Shown here: piece after piece, positions 1 to 11,546 of the stretch
Layout: every line of letters starts with the position of its first letter
Numbering within the stretch: position 1 is the first letter of the stretch
NCBI GenBank assembly: GCA_001466705.2
Contig: LATX02000182.1
Coordinates: forward strand, 186,001-250,000
Direction of reading: 5' to 3'
Length of the DNA stretch: 64,000 nucleotides
From: Moniliophthora roreri
Taxonomy: Eukaryota > Basidiomycota > Agaricomycetes > Agaricales > Marasmiaceae
Program-made: the position numbers and the translations under genes
The notes under the pieces: model-generated
The model's input: the letters and a program-made list of their open reading frames with translations, nothing else
Database searches by the model: none
What the model was told of the DNA's origin: nothing

Positions 1-2079
1 AACCAACACCCCCCCCGCCACCTCCAGCTACTGCAGCTACCACAAACCCTGCAGCTCCAGTTGCCGCACCTCCGCCACCACCCATCGCAGAAGATCCCGT
101 AGCCACCGCTGCTGCAGTACCCATACCACCGACGCCAGCAAAACCTGCTACTCCTCGACCTTCGAGCAAACGCTTCCAAGGTCAAGGCGTCATTTTACCC
201 GGTGGTATCGGTGGTCTTTCATTAGGTGGTCTTGGTATGCAATTCGGTTCATTAAATCTCAACACAACCGAGTCAGAGCCGACGTAAGTGTTTTGTGTCC
301 TTTCTTTTATATATTACTAACCACTGCGTACTCAGGTCCGAACCGGCACCGGCACCAGCATCCAAAGAGTCACCCAAAGCACCCGCAGAACCTCCAAAAC
401 CTGCTGCTCCCGAGCCAGCGCCAGTCGCGGCCATTACTTCAGAACCTGAACCCGTCCAAACACAAGCACCCCCGCCCACGCAACAAACACCTCCCGCTTC
501 ATTAATACCTTCCGCACCTCCTTCATCGATCCCCTCATCCATCTCCACACCCACCTTATCCGCTACCACTGCAGCAACCTCTCCAGCGCCATCTGCCTCC
601 TTCTCCTCCGCTCCTCAACAAGGAGCTTACTATTTCCCTCAAAACCAGAATACGCCTCAAAACCAACAGCAACAGCAAAACGATGCATCATCGTACGGTT
701 CTTTCGGTGGTGTATTCCAACAATCCCAACCCCAGCCTCCTCAGACCCAACAGCAACCGCAGCAACAACAAACCGCACAGCAATCGTACTACCCCCAAAA
801 CCAGACTCAGAACCAAACTCAACAAGGTCTCGGTGTTTTGGGTGCGCTCGGTTTGAGCGGTCTCCAAGGACAAGGCCAGACTCAACAGGCTCAAGAGTCG
901 CAATACGGTAACGGTACCAACAACGAACAACAAGGTGGTCGCGTGAGTATCTTTACCTAACCCCATTTCAACCACACTAATTCCCTCTCACAGAACTTTT
1001 ACGACTACGCACCCCCGTCCCAACTCGGATATCAACAACCTCGTCTCCCTCCGCACGCAGCTGCCCCTGAAACACACACACCCCAAGACGCACCTGCCTC
1101 CTTACCCCAACAAGCGACCCAAACCGCCCAACAACCGTTCGCACCCCAACCCCAACACCTCCCTCCCCCACACCAACAACAGAACGTTAACCTCCCGCCA
1201 CAATCTCTCCCCGGCCAAAATGTCCAAAACGTCAACATGCCACCGCATCAACAACAACAATTCTACTACCCCCCTTATAATGTCAACTCTCAACTCCCTC
1301 ACGCAGCGTACAACCCCTACAGCCACACCACCTACTCTTCCTACGGTCCACCCATGATGGCACCTCCCTTCACACACCCTCAACAACACCAACCGCATCA
1401 TCCTTCCCAAGCTCACCAACGCTACCAATCTCAACACACCCAACACCAACACACCCAAGGCGGTCCCGCTACGCCCCAAACACCCCATGCACAAGCCACT
1501 TCTCTCGGTGTCGGAGGTGGTATGCCTTCTAAACTCGGTCTTGGTGGTCTCGGCGGTATGGGTGGCGGCGTCGGTATGGGCGGTATGGGCGGATACCAAG
1601 GTATGGGCGGTGGAATGGGCCAACTCGCCTCCGCTGCATACGGATACGGTGGTCAAGGAGGATATGATGATTACTCCCTCATGGGTATGGGTGTCGGCGG
1701 TGGCGGCGTTGGTGGTGGTGAATACGGGAAATACACTTCCCCTACAACCACGTCAACCACGTCCAACACGGGCGCAGGGAGCGCAACTAACAAGTCCCCC
1801 GAGGCATCGTACAAGCTCGCTTCAGCATCTACACAGCCAAAGGATGCACCTAGTCAGCCTATAAAAGGTCAACAAGGCGGTAGTGGAGGGTATTATGGCG
1901 GTCATAACCGATTCCAACAACAGCACCACCAGCAGTCGTACCAACAGGGCGGGTACGGTGGTCAACAAGGCGGTTATGGACAACACCAGCACCAACAGCA
2001 GGATCAAGGTGCTGGTGGTTATGGTGGTTACTATGGACGCGGAGGCGGAGGTGGAGTTGGTGGGCAATACTGGCAGTAA
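1..2079 (+). CDS. Def1/UBAP2-like Q/P/G-rich protein, 5' truncated by window edge
   Basis: Three exons are visible: 1-283 (reading frame starts at base 3), 336-942 and 994-2079, joined by GT-AG introns of about 50 nt, with a TAA stop at 2077-2079. Exon 1 carries a Pro/Ala stretch and then a segment around 160-270 (FQGQGVILPGG, then GMQFGSLNL) that resembles the MPG...VQFGAL signature of metazoan UBAP2/UBAP2L. The remainder is low complexity: poly-Gln and Pro in exon 2, Tyr/Gln/His, and Gly-Met and Gly-Tyr repeats in exon 3. Known: UBAP2/UBAP2L are reported as human counterparts of yeast Def1, the factor behind ubiquitylation and degradation of stalled RNA polymerase II. A ubiquitin-binding (CUE/UBA) N-terminus would lie left of the window and is not seen. 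A generic prion-like RNA-binding protein is the alternative. Gene structure is secure; function is inference. Confidence 0.7.
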
Positions 2080-3002
2080 TTGCTCGCGGTGAAAAAAGTT
2101 TTCGTGCTTGCTTTTTCGTTATTCGTGTCATCCTCTTTGCTCGGTTTTTCTCTGCCTTTTTGTCTTTTTTCTCTCTGTCACACCGCAATCATACCTACGA
2201 TCATACGCTCATACTCATCTCGATATCATACTTAATGTACACTTACCCTCAGCACACGCATACGCGCAATGAATGAATCTGATTGAGTATCTCTACCACT
2301 ACTACAAGTACATGCAGCGAAGGATAAGAGAACGAAAATGTGAATGTAAATATGGAGGAACTGAGCCTGGAAGCCCATCGCGATTTGTACGGAACACTAA
2401 AACACTTTCCTTGAATCGACATAGACTAAATTCACCGCATAGTTCCCAGTCTTGAGTTCGCATGACAGAAAAACATGGCGAAAGCCTCCCGAGGCCTGGG
2501 CAAACACTAAGTCCCCCGGTTCTCCCAGTGGCGAAATGCGCGACGGAGGCGGTGAAGGAGTGGGATATTGTCTGCAACGTTGTCAAGTCCGTCGCAGGGT
2601 CTTTTCGATTTGCCGTCTGATCTCAACATAGAATATCCAAAGTTGTAAAGGCATCAGCTTCAGTGTTATGTGTGAAATCCTTTTCACAAAAGCCCGTAGA
2701 GATCTTTGGGGAGGCCGCCCTTCCTCTCGTCATTGTGATAACCACTCCAGGAAGGTCTACTATCCACGATAGATACTCCACGTCCCGGCCCTGCGCCGCC
2801 GCCAGCTCCCCGCGGGGCGCCCATGTGCTCCCTGATTTTCTGCTGGCACAGTTCGAGAAGCTTGGCACGAGTACCCGGATGGCGATGGTAAGGACAACAT
2901 TTTTCGGAATCATGGAAGGCAAGTTACAGCTGCTTTACTACTAGCCAGGGACTTAACTATTTTATAGCCTACCAAACCAGTTCACTTACCATTCGAGTTC
3001 CC
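2080..3002. other. Intergenic: 3' flank of the Def1-like gene
   Basis: No convincing coding region on either strand. The first ~120 bases are T-rich and suit a 3' UTR. The short open frames between 2270 and 2950 have no recognisable motif and no splice partners. The region ends where the repeat island begins. Confidence 0.5.
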
Positions 3003-3170
3003 ATTGTTCGGTAGGGTGCGGTGACTAATTCAAAGCCATGTTAGTAACATGTTTCTTCACATTGGCCTCCTGAGGGGTCATTATTCACTTGGTTAATAAC
3101 ATGTTACTAACATCTGTGAGAATGAGGTTAATAACAAGCGAATAAAGCAGATTCTTTACATGTTAATAAC
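3003..3170. repeat. Left flank of repeat island: direct repeat plus GTTANTAAC array
   Basis: The 11-mer ATTGTTCGGTA at 3003-3013 recurs in the same orientation at 12504-12514. Just inside it, between about 3041 and 3165, the palindromic 9-mer GTTANTAAC occurs five times (middle base G, A, C, A, A). The same motif clusters inside the right flank. This resembles a target-site duplication with subterminal transposase-binding repeats. Confidence 0.5.
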
Positions 3171-3354
3171 AGATATGCATGTGAATAATATTTCAAGGCC
3201 TCAAAGAGCTTCCCAGTCAAAGTCTCCACTATCTGCAGCATTCCCAGAAGCTCTATCCAGCTCCTCAGGGGTGTCAAGAGCCAAGATACCTGCAATAATG
3301 GCAGGAGGGCAACTGCTATGACAGGCAGATGTTGTCTCCTTTGGCACAACTTCT

Positions 3355-3535
3355 GAAGTATAGATGCTGACACTGCCAAAGCAAAGCTAGCAGGTGTCGG
3401 CATCAGTGTTCCAACTGAGCAGCTAGTGTGATGACTAAGCCAGACAGTTTCTTCTCCTTCACTGCCACATACAGTGTCACCGACAGTCCATTCACAGCCT
3501 GTATCCCTCTTCCAGTCCTTTCTCACGTTTCTACC
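3355..3535 (+). repeat. Ngaro split direct repeat A1
   Basis: 181 bp from GAAGTATAGATGC to TTTCTACC. It aligns with A2 at 10478-10657 with scattered, mostly transition differences. It is the left terminal repeat. Confidence 0.8.
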
Positions 3536-3619
3536 ATCGCTAATACTGGGATGACTGGCACTAGTTCATTGGCTGACAGGTCACAAGGCAGCTCAGACAC
3601 TGGAGAGGCCCTAGGAGGA

Positions 3620-5948
3620 TTGCAAGGAATCAGTGTGAGAAGCAGTTTAGGCATACCATCTCCCCCCAGCACTCAAGTTCCCAGCTCTCTTCCCCAAACA
3701 AACCTCCAACAACTGTGGCAGCAGTCTCAACAACAGCCCAGCTCTCAGTGGCAGCCACCTTAGCGACATCAACACCAACAACATCAGACATCAGCACAGG
3801 GAGCAGCAGGACAACCCCAGCCAAACCAACACCTGCAAAAAGTACGTAGCATCCTAATAGCATTGCAACAGAATTACATAGGTTACAATGTGCCATAATA
3901 ATTTCAGCCAGATTTCAAGTATGTCATAGCCTTGTTGTAATATATTGAAATATTTTATCTGTCTTATGACTCTCTTGCAACCACATTACAACCATCTGAA
4001 AGGATTATTTGACATTATAACTACATTACAACCCACATATAATTATTATTGCAAGTTAAAACTATATTAGAGCTCATGTACAATTATAGTTTCTAGTTAC
4101 AACACAATCAAATGTATAAACTGATGAAAAACAAGGCTTGACGAGCGTCCAGTGCACCAAAGGAGTTGCCAAGCACGTACCAGGTGCCGGTCAAGGCGTG
4201 TGACTTTGGTCTTTGGTGACATCACACACAGTACACACGGCAGCGGAGGAGGCTGAAGATCTAGCATGCTGAACACTATCAGTGGCAATGATAGTAACTT
4301 TCAGTTCCAGTTCATGTACAGTAGACAATTTGAGTAGAAAGTATATCATTATAGAAAGAGAACTAAGGGAAATGACAGTGAAATGGGTTGGATGCAGCTC
4401 TGACAAGTTGGATGACGTTCGGAGCTGGGGCTGTGTAACCCGGGATTCTGGGACCACAGCTGGAGCTGGAGCCGAAGCCACGTCATCATCAATCTTACTG
4501 GTCTACTGCTGTCTTCGATGCTGTTATCCACCCTCTCACCAATGTCCTTGATGACGGCTGCCCTAAAGTGGTCCATGCACTTTCACATAAAGTCTGACCA
4601 CAGTTGGAACTCCACTTAACACCTCTTTCTTTCCTTCCACCACCATCTCTGCCTTTCCCTTCTGCATCTCTTCCCCTTTGCAGACTCTCCCTCCCTTCTA
4701 TAGCTGGTTAGGTGGTCCAACAACACCCTGGATACCGACTGGTGAGTCTCTTGAGACTTTTCTCATGCGTTTGGTGATCTAAATTGTATATTTCAGCTCC
4801 AATGAGGATTATCCAAAATACATAGGGCTGTGTGTAGGACAAGAGCAATGGAGGAGTGGGAAAGGGAGCGGAGTGGAATTGGGAGTGCTAACCTGTCACA
4901 AGGTGTGTATATTATGCCCTCCCAGGACCTTCTCAATACTTACACTCCCTTCCGGTACCCTTCTCCATACACTAAGACACCCTCCCTCACCTCCACGCTA
5001 TTCCAAGTCTTTTCTATCCACCATGCAGTATGTACCATCTCACTTCCCCAACTCATTGCAGGACTGGTCCCCAACACCTCTCTCTAGATATTGTCCAACA
5101 CAGAACAGGAACTGCCACACATGACTATAGTTCCTCCGATCCCCAGTTGTCAGAATCCCCAGTCGCTGAGATGACATCATAAGTTTGTTCTCATCTAGTA
5201 TTTTCATGCCGAATACTCACTTCATACAAGTAGTTTGCTTGCGACAGCCTCGTTACTTGCCGCATTTGTATGCAGTAATCAATACCCAAGTAAGTTCCCT
5301 ACTCAATCTCCATCCACAGAACCTAATCCTGTTTAATGTCAGTAGGCTTGAGGTGCATAGAGGCTGGGCATTAGAGGAAGTAGGAGGTGGATGGCATGGG
5401 CTGTATGATGCTCATAGTGTACTCATCATGTAGCATTCAATGTACTGTAGCTATTCACTCAAATCTAGTATTTTGGATTCATATTCCTTTTCAGAGTGAT
5501 TGCTGAGTGGTTTTCCAGCCCATATTGATGGACCACTAGGGTTGTAATGTGGTTGTAATGCCCTCCTTGGGTTGTAACGGCATTGCAACTGATCATAATT
5601 ATTATGAGACTTGTAATTATTATTGTACGTTACAACTACATTATAACCATATTACAACTAGGTTACCATATCTGACTTGGCATATAACGGGGTTGCTAAT
5701 GATTATGTATCTCATAATGCATTATGGGGGTTATAACCCTATTATAATGTGACGTACTTTTTGCAGGTGAACAACAACAGCAGCAGCAGCTGCCTTTAGG
5801 TGAAGATAGAAGGAATCAAGAGCAACCTCGGCTTTACACAGAAGCCAAGGTCCAGGCATTGATTGCAGCCTTGCAGATACCCTCAGCTAGACAACCATCC
5901 CACACCACATCTATCAACCAGGATTCAGTAGAGGATGTGTGCCAATGA
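3620..5948 (+). pseudogene. Ngaro gag 5' part, split by an insertion
   Basis: The segment 3620-3828 encodes a Ser/Gln-rich stretch ending in Gln/His repeats. It resumes at 5770 with poly-Gln and then a frame containing LYTEAKVQALIAALQIPSA, up to a stop near 5947. The join is confirmed by an inverted second copy of the same DNA at 6158-6400 that lacks the insertion. A stop near 3762 interrupts the frame. I infer the N-terminal half of a Gag-like protein from its position before the zinc-knuckle part; there is no diagnostic domain. Confidence 0.45.
3829..5769. mobile_element. Non-autonomous TIR element (1.94 kb) inside the Ngaro gag
   Basis: Perfect 18-bp terminal inverted repeats CACCTGCAAAAAGTACGT lie at 3829-3846 and, inverted, at 5752-5769. 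The inverted duplicate at 6158-6400 provides the empty site: there the two flanks are continuous, apart from a CAA microsatellite length difference, so the boundaries are well supported. The target duplication is short and ambiguous (AA, perhaps). Both subterminal regions are rich in short words such as TTGTAAC, TTATAAC and TTACAAC. No transposase ORF was recognised. Superfamily unassigned. Confidence 0.75.
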
Positions 5949-6157
5949 GCTAGAGCTATCAAGGAAGAGAGAAAGAAAGCAGTCCCGGAGCCAATAGATG
6001 GATTCAAAGTAAACCTTCTGAAGTCTGGTAAGCATAATTTCCTCCTTCAATCAGAACAACATAGACCTTGGGAAGTGCATGCTCTTCCATTTCCTGTGTC
6101 ATTATCAGTATCTGTCCATATATGTCTGTTCCCATCCATGCTTCCGTATCTGTACAA

Positions 6158-6400
6158 TCCTGGTTGATAGATGTGGTGTGGGATGGTTGTCTGGCCAAGA
6201 GTATCTGCAAGGCCGCAATCAATGTCTAGACCTTGACTTCTGTGTAAAGCTTAGGTTGCTCTCGATTCCTTCCATCTTCACCTGAAGGCGGCTGCTGCTG
6301 CTGCTGTTGTTGGTTTGGCTGGAGTTGTCCTGCCACTCTCTGCGCCGATGTCTGATGTTGTTGGTGTTGATGTCACTGAGGTGGCTGCCACTCTGTATCT
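6158..6400 (-). repeat. Inverted partial du­plicate of the Ngaro gag 5' region
   Basis: The reverse complement of about 6158-6400 matches 3745-3828 followed by 5770-5926, so it lacks the 1.94-kb insertion. Differences are scattered. The duplication therefore either preceded the insertion or came from another element copy. It sits inside the coding region in the wrong orientation and would destroy gag. Confidence 0.75.
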
Positions 6401-6600
6401 GTCTGTAGACATGCAGCTGCCCCAAGGCAGAAGTGTGGGCAACCTGTGTGCTTCTGTAATGGCACCTCAGCCAATACAATCAAGGGTGCAAAGCTCCTTG
6501 GGCAAGGGTACGCCACACCACATGTCTGTTTCTGCAGTCATTAGCAGACAAATCAATACATTTGCCTTTCCTGGGTTTTTGAAGGTGTTTCTGACTGGGC

Positions 6601-7422
6601 TTGTGTTCAGTAATGTCTGACCATATCAACAATGCCATTCTGAAGAACAAATACATTCCGGTGCCCACAGTTCTGGCCCTCAATGAATGTCACTCAGCTC
6701 ATGAACAAGATGACGAGTTGATACTAATGAAGGATAGAACACTGAAGTTGAAGTCCTTCAGCAGAAGGAATGAATTAGGTCTTCAGTTCTATGATTGGCT
6801 GGCAGGAATGAACATATTGATTCAGCGCACACGAGAATTGTTACCCACATCATCCAGGGCAGACTGGCTTGCAAGCCATGTAGCGATAGTTTCAGAGATT
6901 GCATGATCACACAGCCTCGACATAGCCTACAAATATGATGTTAGGCAGTGAGAGATGGCAGCTGACGATCATTGCCATGATATCAAGAATCTCGACATCA
7001 CAGCCTTGACTCTAGTCCCCAGCACAGTGATGGCATCAGCAGCAAAGCCAAGTCAGAATGCCATAGTAACCTTTCCTCTGCCTCGCCAGACCTCCTTCTC
7101 ATCTCTGTCCAAAAGGAAAGCAACACTGCATGCTGAATCCCCGTTGAAGCACCAAAAGACGACTGCATGCTTCTGCTGTGGCTTGCCTGGTTATATGGCA
7201 GCCACTTGCCCAGCCTCTGTAACGAAAGCTGGTATCCCCTGCCCAATGTGGTCTAAGCCAGGAAAGGGTCCAGGGTCACTAGTTGCTCTGAACAGGAAGC
7301 AGTTTTGCTTTCACTGGACAGTCTCCTCTGCTTGCCATTTTGGCACCTCTTGCATCAGCCTGCACCAATGCAGCATTTGCAAGTCATCCAACCACAGAGG
7401 TGGTAGCTGCCCCCACCTCTAG
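6601..7422 (+). pseudogene. Ngaro gag 3' part with Cys/His zinc-knuckle region
   Basis: One reading frame from 6601 to 7422, broken by stops near 6904 and 6948. The C-terminal part holds CFCCGLPGYMAATCP, then a spaced series of Cys and His residues (FCFHWTVSSACHFGTSC, HQCSICKSSNHRGGSCP), typical of nucleic-acid-binding knuckles in Gag of DIRS/Ngaro elements. It precedes the reverse transcriptase as expected. Confidence 0.6.
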
Positions 7423-7730
7423 TGGTGGCAACCTTTGCAAGGTGGTCACCCCTCTCAATCCAGGCCTCATTGAGGATACATTACATTCTCTTAATATTCT
7501 ATCTTCTTGGTTGCATATAGTCAATGGCCTTTGCAAAGGTTTTAATGTGGGTGTCAGGGGCACACCATCATCATCACTTTCCTTTTGAGAATCATGCTTC
7601 GGCAGCTCTCGACCCCATATTTATATCTTCCTATATCGAGAGCGAGATGGTGGCAGGGCATTACTTGAAACCTTATACCCCTTAGAAGCTGGAAGAGACC
7701 ATTGGATTCTTCAGAACATCACCTCTTGGT

Positions 7731-9074
7731 TTGGTCCCCAAGCCAAACACCAACTCCTTCTGCTTGATTCAAGACATGTCATACTCCAGAAACAACCCAG
7801 ACCTTATGTTAGTAAATGCCAACATTTCCGCAGATGACTTCCTGACCAAATGGGGAACCTTCAACAAGACAGTAGAACTGATCCTGTCTCTACCTCCTGG
7901 GTGCAAAGCAGCAACATTCAACATCTCCACAGCCTACCACCTGATGCCGATATGTCCAGATCAGCAATAGGCACTATGTATATATTGGAACGGTTATGTG
8001 CACATAGATCATGCAGTGATGTTTGGCCTGACATCAAGCACTGGTGTCTTTGGGGCAGTGGCAGACATGCTAGTAGCTGTCTATCAAGCCTCTGGATACC
8101 ATGCAATATTGAAATAGGTTGATGATTTCTTAGTTATTCACTTCTCAGACGACACCTGGTCAGAAAAGGATTTTATAGAGCTAACAGGAAGGTTTGGGGT
8201 GCCTTGGAGCAGGAAGAAGCTCAGGCAGCTTGCAGTAGTGCAGAGGTACATCAGTTGCAACTGGGATTTGGAAAAGGGGACAGTTGGCTTCCCAGCAGAG
8301 AAGAAAGAGAAGTTGTTAGATCTGCTGAACGAATGGCTTGGGAAAGAGGCAGTTTTCACAGCAAGAGAGGCTTCAAGCCTGCACAGGAAGCTGGTGAACA
8401 CCTCTTGCATTTTTCATCTCACATGCCCATTTCTACTGTCCATTACTTATTTCTCGAAGTCTTTCAAGTCCTACAGGGCCTGGCTCCACCCACCTCCAGC
8501 CTTGACAGCTGACCTGTCATGGATTCGATACCTGCTGCAAATCTGCCCACTTTGGATCCTGCTCACAACACCCAAGCCACACAATTTCAATTGGTGGGGA
8601 GACATGAGTACCTTCTTCGGCATTGGAGTAGTAATCGGCCAGTTTTATGCTGTGTGGAAATGGGCTTCTGGAGTATCAGTTGGACCAGGGAACGAGCACA
8701 ACATCAGCTGGGCAGAGGCAGTAGCGGTCGAACTAGGCCTAATCCTGCTGACACAGCTAGTGGACAGATTTCTCATGAGCATTTCACCAGGAGAGCACTT
8801 TCTGGTGAGGTCAGACAACGAGAGAGTAGTGAAAGTAGTACAGAAAGGGAGATCCAAGAGCTGCAAGATGAACGAGACGTTAAAACAGATGTACAAGACT
8901 CAGGCTACCTATCAGTGGCAGCTCCATGCCATCTACGTCCCAGGTCGCATCAATGTAGCAGATGCACTATCACAAGGAGATGTGATAGGTTTCTTGAGAG
9001 GTTTTCCACAGGCAGACACTAACTTCCATTTCCAGTTGCCAGACCACCTTGCTTTCCTACTTATTCAGTTGTAA
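7731..9074 (+). pseudogene. Ngaro reverse transcriptase with RNase H, two in-frame TAG
   Basis: A single frame from 7731 to 9074 is broken only by TAG at 7968-7970 and 8115-8117. Early RT motifs are seen (LIQDMSYSRNNPD, ATFNISTAYHL), then the catalytic VDDFLVI directly after the second stop. The connection and RNase H parts follow (WGDMSTFFGIGVVIG, RSDNERVVKVV, HAIYVPGRINVADALSQ). The residue expected to be Asp in the first catalytic motif reads Asn (FNIS). Both stops occur where TGG is plausible, so G-to-A changes probably made them. The family is YR retrotransposon RT, from its order before the recombinase. Confidence 0.75.
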
Positions 9075-9247
9075 ATGTCACCTTTTCACCCCCAATAACA
9101 CCAGTGGTCCAGCAGCTCAACATAGATGTCAGAGGAAGACTAGAACTACACCTGTCACCTCTCTGACCTAACTGTAAAGCAGAACGACGGATTCATGAAT
9201 GGAAAGGGGTAAACCAGGCCCCAGCCAGAGTTCTCAATCACCCTCTA

Positions 9248-10315
9248 TTGCAGTTCATCACTGCCAAGTCCTCTGAGTTATTGCTAAGAGATGGAAGCAG
9301 CTATAGGTCAAGTTTGCAGAAGTTTCATGTCTTCTGCAACATCTTCTCCATACCTGAAAGCATTCACCTGCCAGCTCCTTTTAACCTTCTCCTTTCCTTT
9401 GCTCTTTGGGCTGCCACCCTTCCAGAGACTGTTGGGGAGGATCTTTCTTCTATGGTGCATTTCAAGCCAGTTTCAATTGAGGTGGTACATCAGTACCTGT
9501 CAGCAGTCAGAGCTTGGCATGTTGTGCAAGAATAGGAACCTCCACTATCACATGAGCAGCACAACTCCATCAACTGGCACTTGCAGGGACTCAGCAACCT
9601 ACAGGGTTCAAGGAAGCAGCCACCCTGCCCCTCTTTCACACTTGCAATGTTACATGCTCTCAAAGCAACATTGGACCTCTCCGATCCATTCGATGCATGC
9701 ATTTGGGCACTCGCTTGCTGTGCCCTTTGGGGAATGATGAAGTTTGGTGAGGTTACAGTCAAATCTAGAGCAGATTTTGATGGGGGCAAAACATCTCAAA
9801 CAGAGCGATGTCATCTTTGGGGCTGACAATACAGGCAACCCATTCGCAACTCTGCACCTGCCATCAGCAAAGACAGCTGAAGCCAGAGAAATATGGAAGG
9901 TCTATGTCTCAGAGCATGGAGATTTGTGTCCCTTGAAGGCACTAATGAACATAGCCAAGGTGGTACTGGCTAGTCCAAGTGATCCACTGTTCTCTTTGCA
10001 GGACAAGAAAGGAGAGATCAGACCCATGGTACGCAAGGCAGCCCTGGAACGCATCAACACCATCACCACTGCATGGGGCTGGGGTACATCATTTGGTCAC
10101 TCCTTCTGCATTGGAGGTGCCTCACACTACATGTCTCTAGGTACATGCCCTCAGAAATCCTTAGTTCATCCTATCTAAACCAGGTCAAGGGAAAGATCCA
10201 GAAGTCATCTGTATTGCAGGCCACTGGAAATCTCTGGCATACCAGACATATCTGTGGGCATTTGAATTAGTCATCACCAGACACATGAACACTAGTCCTA
10301 CAAATGCAGCACCTT
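9248..10315 (+). pseudogene. Ngaro tyrosine recombinase, frameshifted
   Basis: Recombinase sequence runs through three frames, with breaks near 9535, 9785 and 10135. An SAM-like N-terminal part (YRSSLQKFHVFCNIF) is followed by the catalytic part (PCPSFTLAMLHALKATL, ALWGMMKFGEVTV, HLKQSDVIF). The HxxR box reads GHSFCIGGAS: the catalytic Arg is replaced by Cys (CGC to TGC). The H/W box and tyrosine region is seen near 10215-10255 as AGHWKSLAYQTYLWAFE. This enzyme replaces the integrase of LTR elements in Ngaro and DIRS retrotransposons. It is non-functional here. Confidence 0.7.
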
Positions 10316-10380
10316 GTCCCTCTGGTTGGGCTTAGCGTCACATCACACTGCAGTTCGTTCCTCGGCTATTGGGTGGGCAG

Positions 10381-10476
10381 CATGATCCCTCCACATTCCT
10401 GGTTGAGCTTTGCTTGCCCCCAGCTCAACCTAGAGTTCTCTCAGTTGGGAGTCAGCACACAACAGACGAAGTTGGA
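10381..10476 (+). repeat. Ngaro split direct repeat B1
   Basis: 96 bp, CATGATCCCTCC to GTTGGA, matching B2 at 10811-10906 at equal length. It abuts A2 with one base between. Confidence 0.8.
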
Positions 10477-10477
10477 T

Positions 10478-10657
10478 GAAGTATAGATGCAACACCACTG
10501 AAGCGAAGCTAGCAGGTGTCAGCATCAGCATTCCAACTGAGCGGCTAGTGTGATGACTAAGCCAGACAGTTTCTTCTCCTTCGCTGCCATGTACAGTGTT
10601 GCTGACAGTCCATTCACAGCCCATATCCCCCTTCCAGTCCTTTCTCACATTTCTACC
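10478..10657 (+). repeat. Ngaro split direct repeat A2
   Basis: 180 bp matching A1 at 3355-3535. It lies between B1 and B2, as expected for Ngaro-type split repeats. Confidence 0.8.
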
Positions 10658-10810
10658 CACCCAACCCCCCCTCCATAAGATCAGTAACTGAACTTTGAAG
10701 TGATAGTAGTATATTATTTACACTAATCTTGTATAGCCTCAGTATAGTTATATGACTAATTCACTGACTTGCACTTGGAGAACAAAACTTATGGAGGGAT
10801 CCCACCCAGG

Positions 10811-10906
10811 CATGATCTCTCTGCATTCCCAGTCGAGCTTTGCTCGCCCCCAGCCCAACCTAGAGTTCTCTCAGTTGGGAGTCAGCACACAACAGACAAA
10901 GTTGGA
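10811..10906 (+). repeat. Ngaro split direct repeat B2
   Basis: 96 bp copy of B1 and the right terminal repeat of the element. Confidence 0.8.
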
Positions 10907-11546
10907 CCGCAGGATTGCCGCATTAATATTCACGTCAATATGCTTTCATTTTTGACAGCTCTTTGCAGGAAGGTCAGGTAGCTGTCATACTTATCAGCAT
11001 ATCACATTTAGCAACAGAAAGACTATGTTCATGTACCTCTTGACCTGCATCTCTGATAGCTTTTATGCACCCATTTGTAATGTCCTCCACCCATCAGCAC
11101 ACCATCTAGGCTTCTGTCTGAGTTCAGGTTCTCCTTGATTGACTTCTCGAGGACGTCAGCAACTGCTCCAATATCTGACCCACATTCTGTTATTTGCAGA
11201 ATGCCATCTCCAGTGGTCCTTGTCTGCCACCTGAAAATATGCTTAAAGCCTTCATTCATAGCACCTACAATTCCGAGGTCCTCAATGTCGCAGCTATCAA
11301 TGTGGAAAGTCTTGAACGGAAATCTCACCATGTTGGGGTTTTGGTAGTGAGGAAGGTAGAGCATTCAGAAAGACATGAAGATAGCGCAGCTTACAGTCAG
11401 CCTCATTGGGGAGCTTCTCCATCATTAAGAAAGGTCCCAGATTCATGACCACAATTTATGGGCTGAGAGAAATATCAAATTGGCATTATTATCTTGACCA
11501 AAGGGGAGTTACAGCAACTGGCAGCAACAACAATGATGGCAGTTTA
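10907..11546. other. Unassigned sequence between two transposons
   Basis: No gene recognised. An open frame of 111 codons on the minus strand (11029-11364) matches no family I know and has no splice context. Probably older transposon debris. Confidence 0.4.

Larger units (their letters stand above)
3355..10906 (+). mobile_element. Ngaro-type tyrosine-recombinase retrotransposon, decayed, with nested insertion
   Basis: Order on the plus strand: split repeat A1 (3355-3535), gag, reverse transcriptase with RNase H, tyrosine recombinase, then B1 (10381-10476), A2 (10478-10657) and B2 (10811-10906). The A1...B1-A2-B2 arrangement of split direct repeats is the hallmark of Ngaro/PAT-like YR retrotransposons, known in basidiomycetes. 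There are no LTRs and no DDE integrase. Every coding region carries stops or frameshifts, and gag is split by a 1.94-kb TIR element, so this copy is dead by itself. Without the insert it would be about 5.6 kb. The 153 bp between A2 and B2 are unexplained and may be diverged repeat sequence. Confidence 0.82.

Noticed and set aside
688..2188. Long minus-strand open frames opposite the Def1-like gene
   Set aside because: Mirror of a low-complexity, Gln/Pro/Gly-rich coding region; no motif or splice sites of their own.
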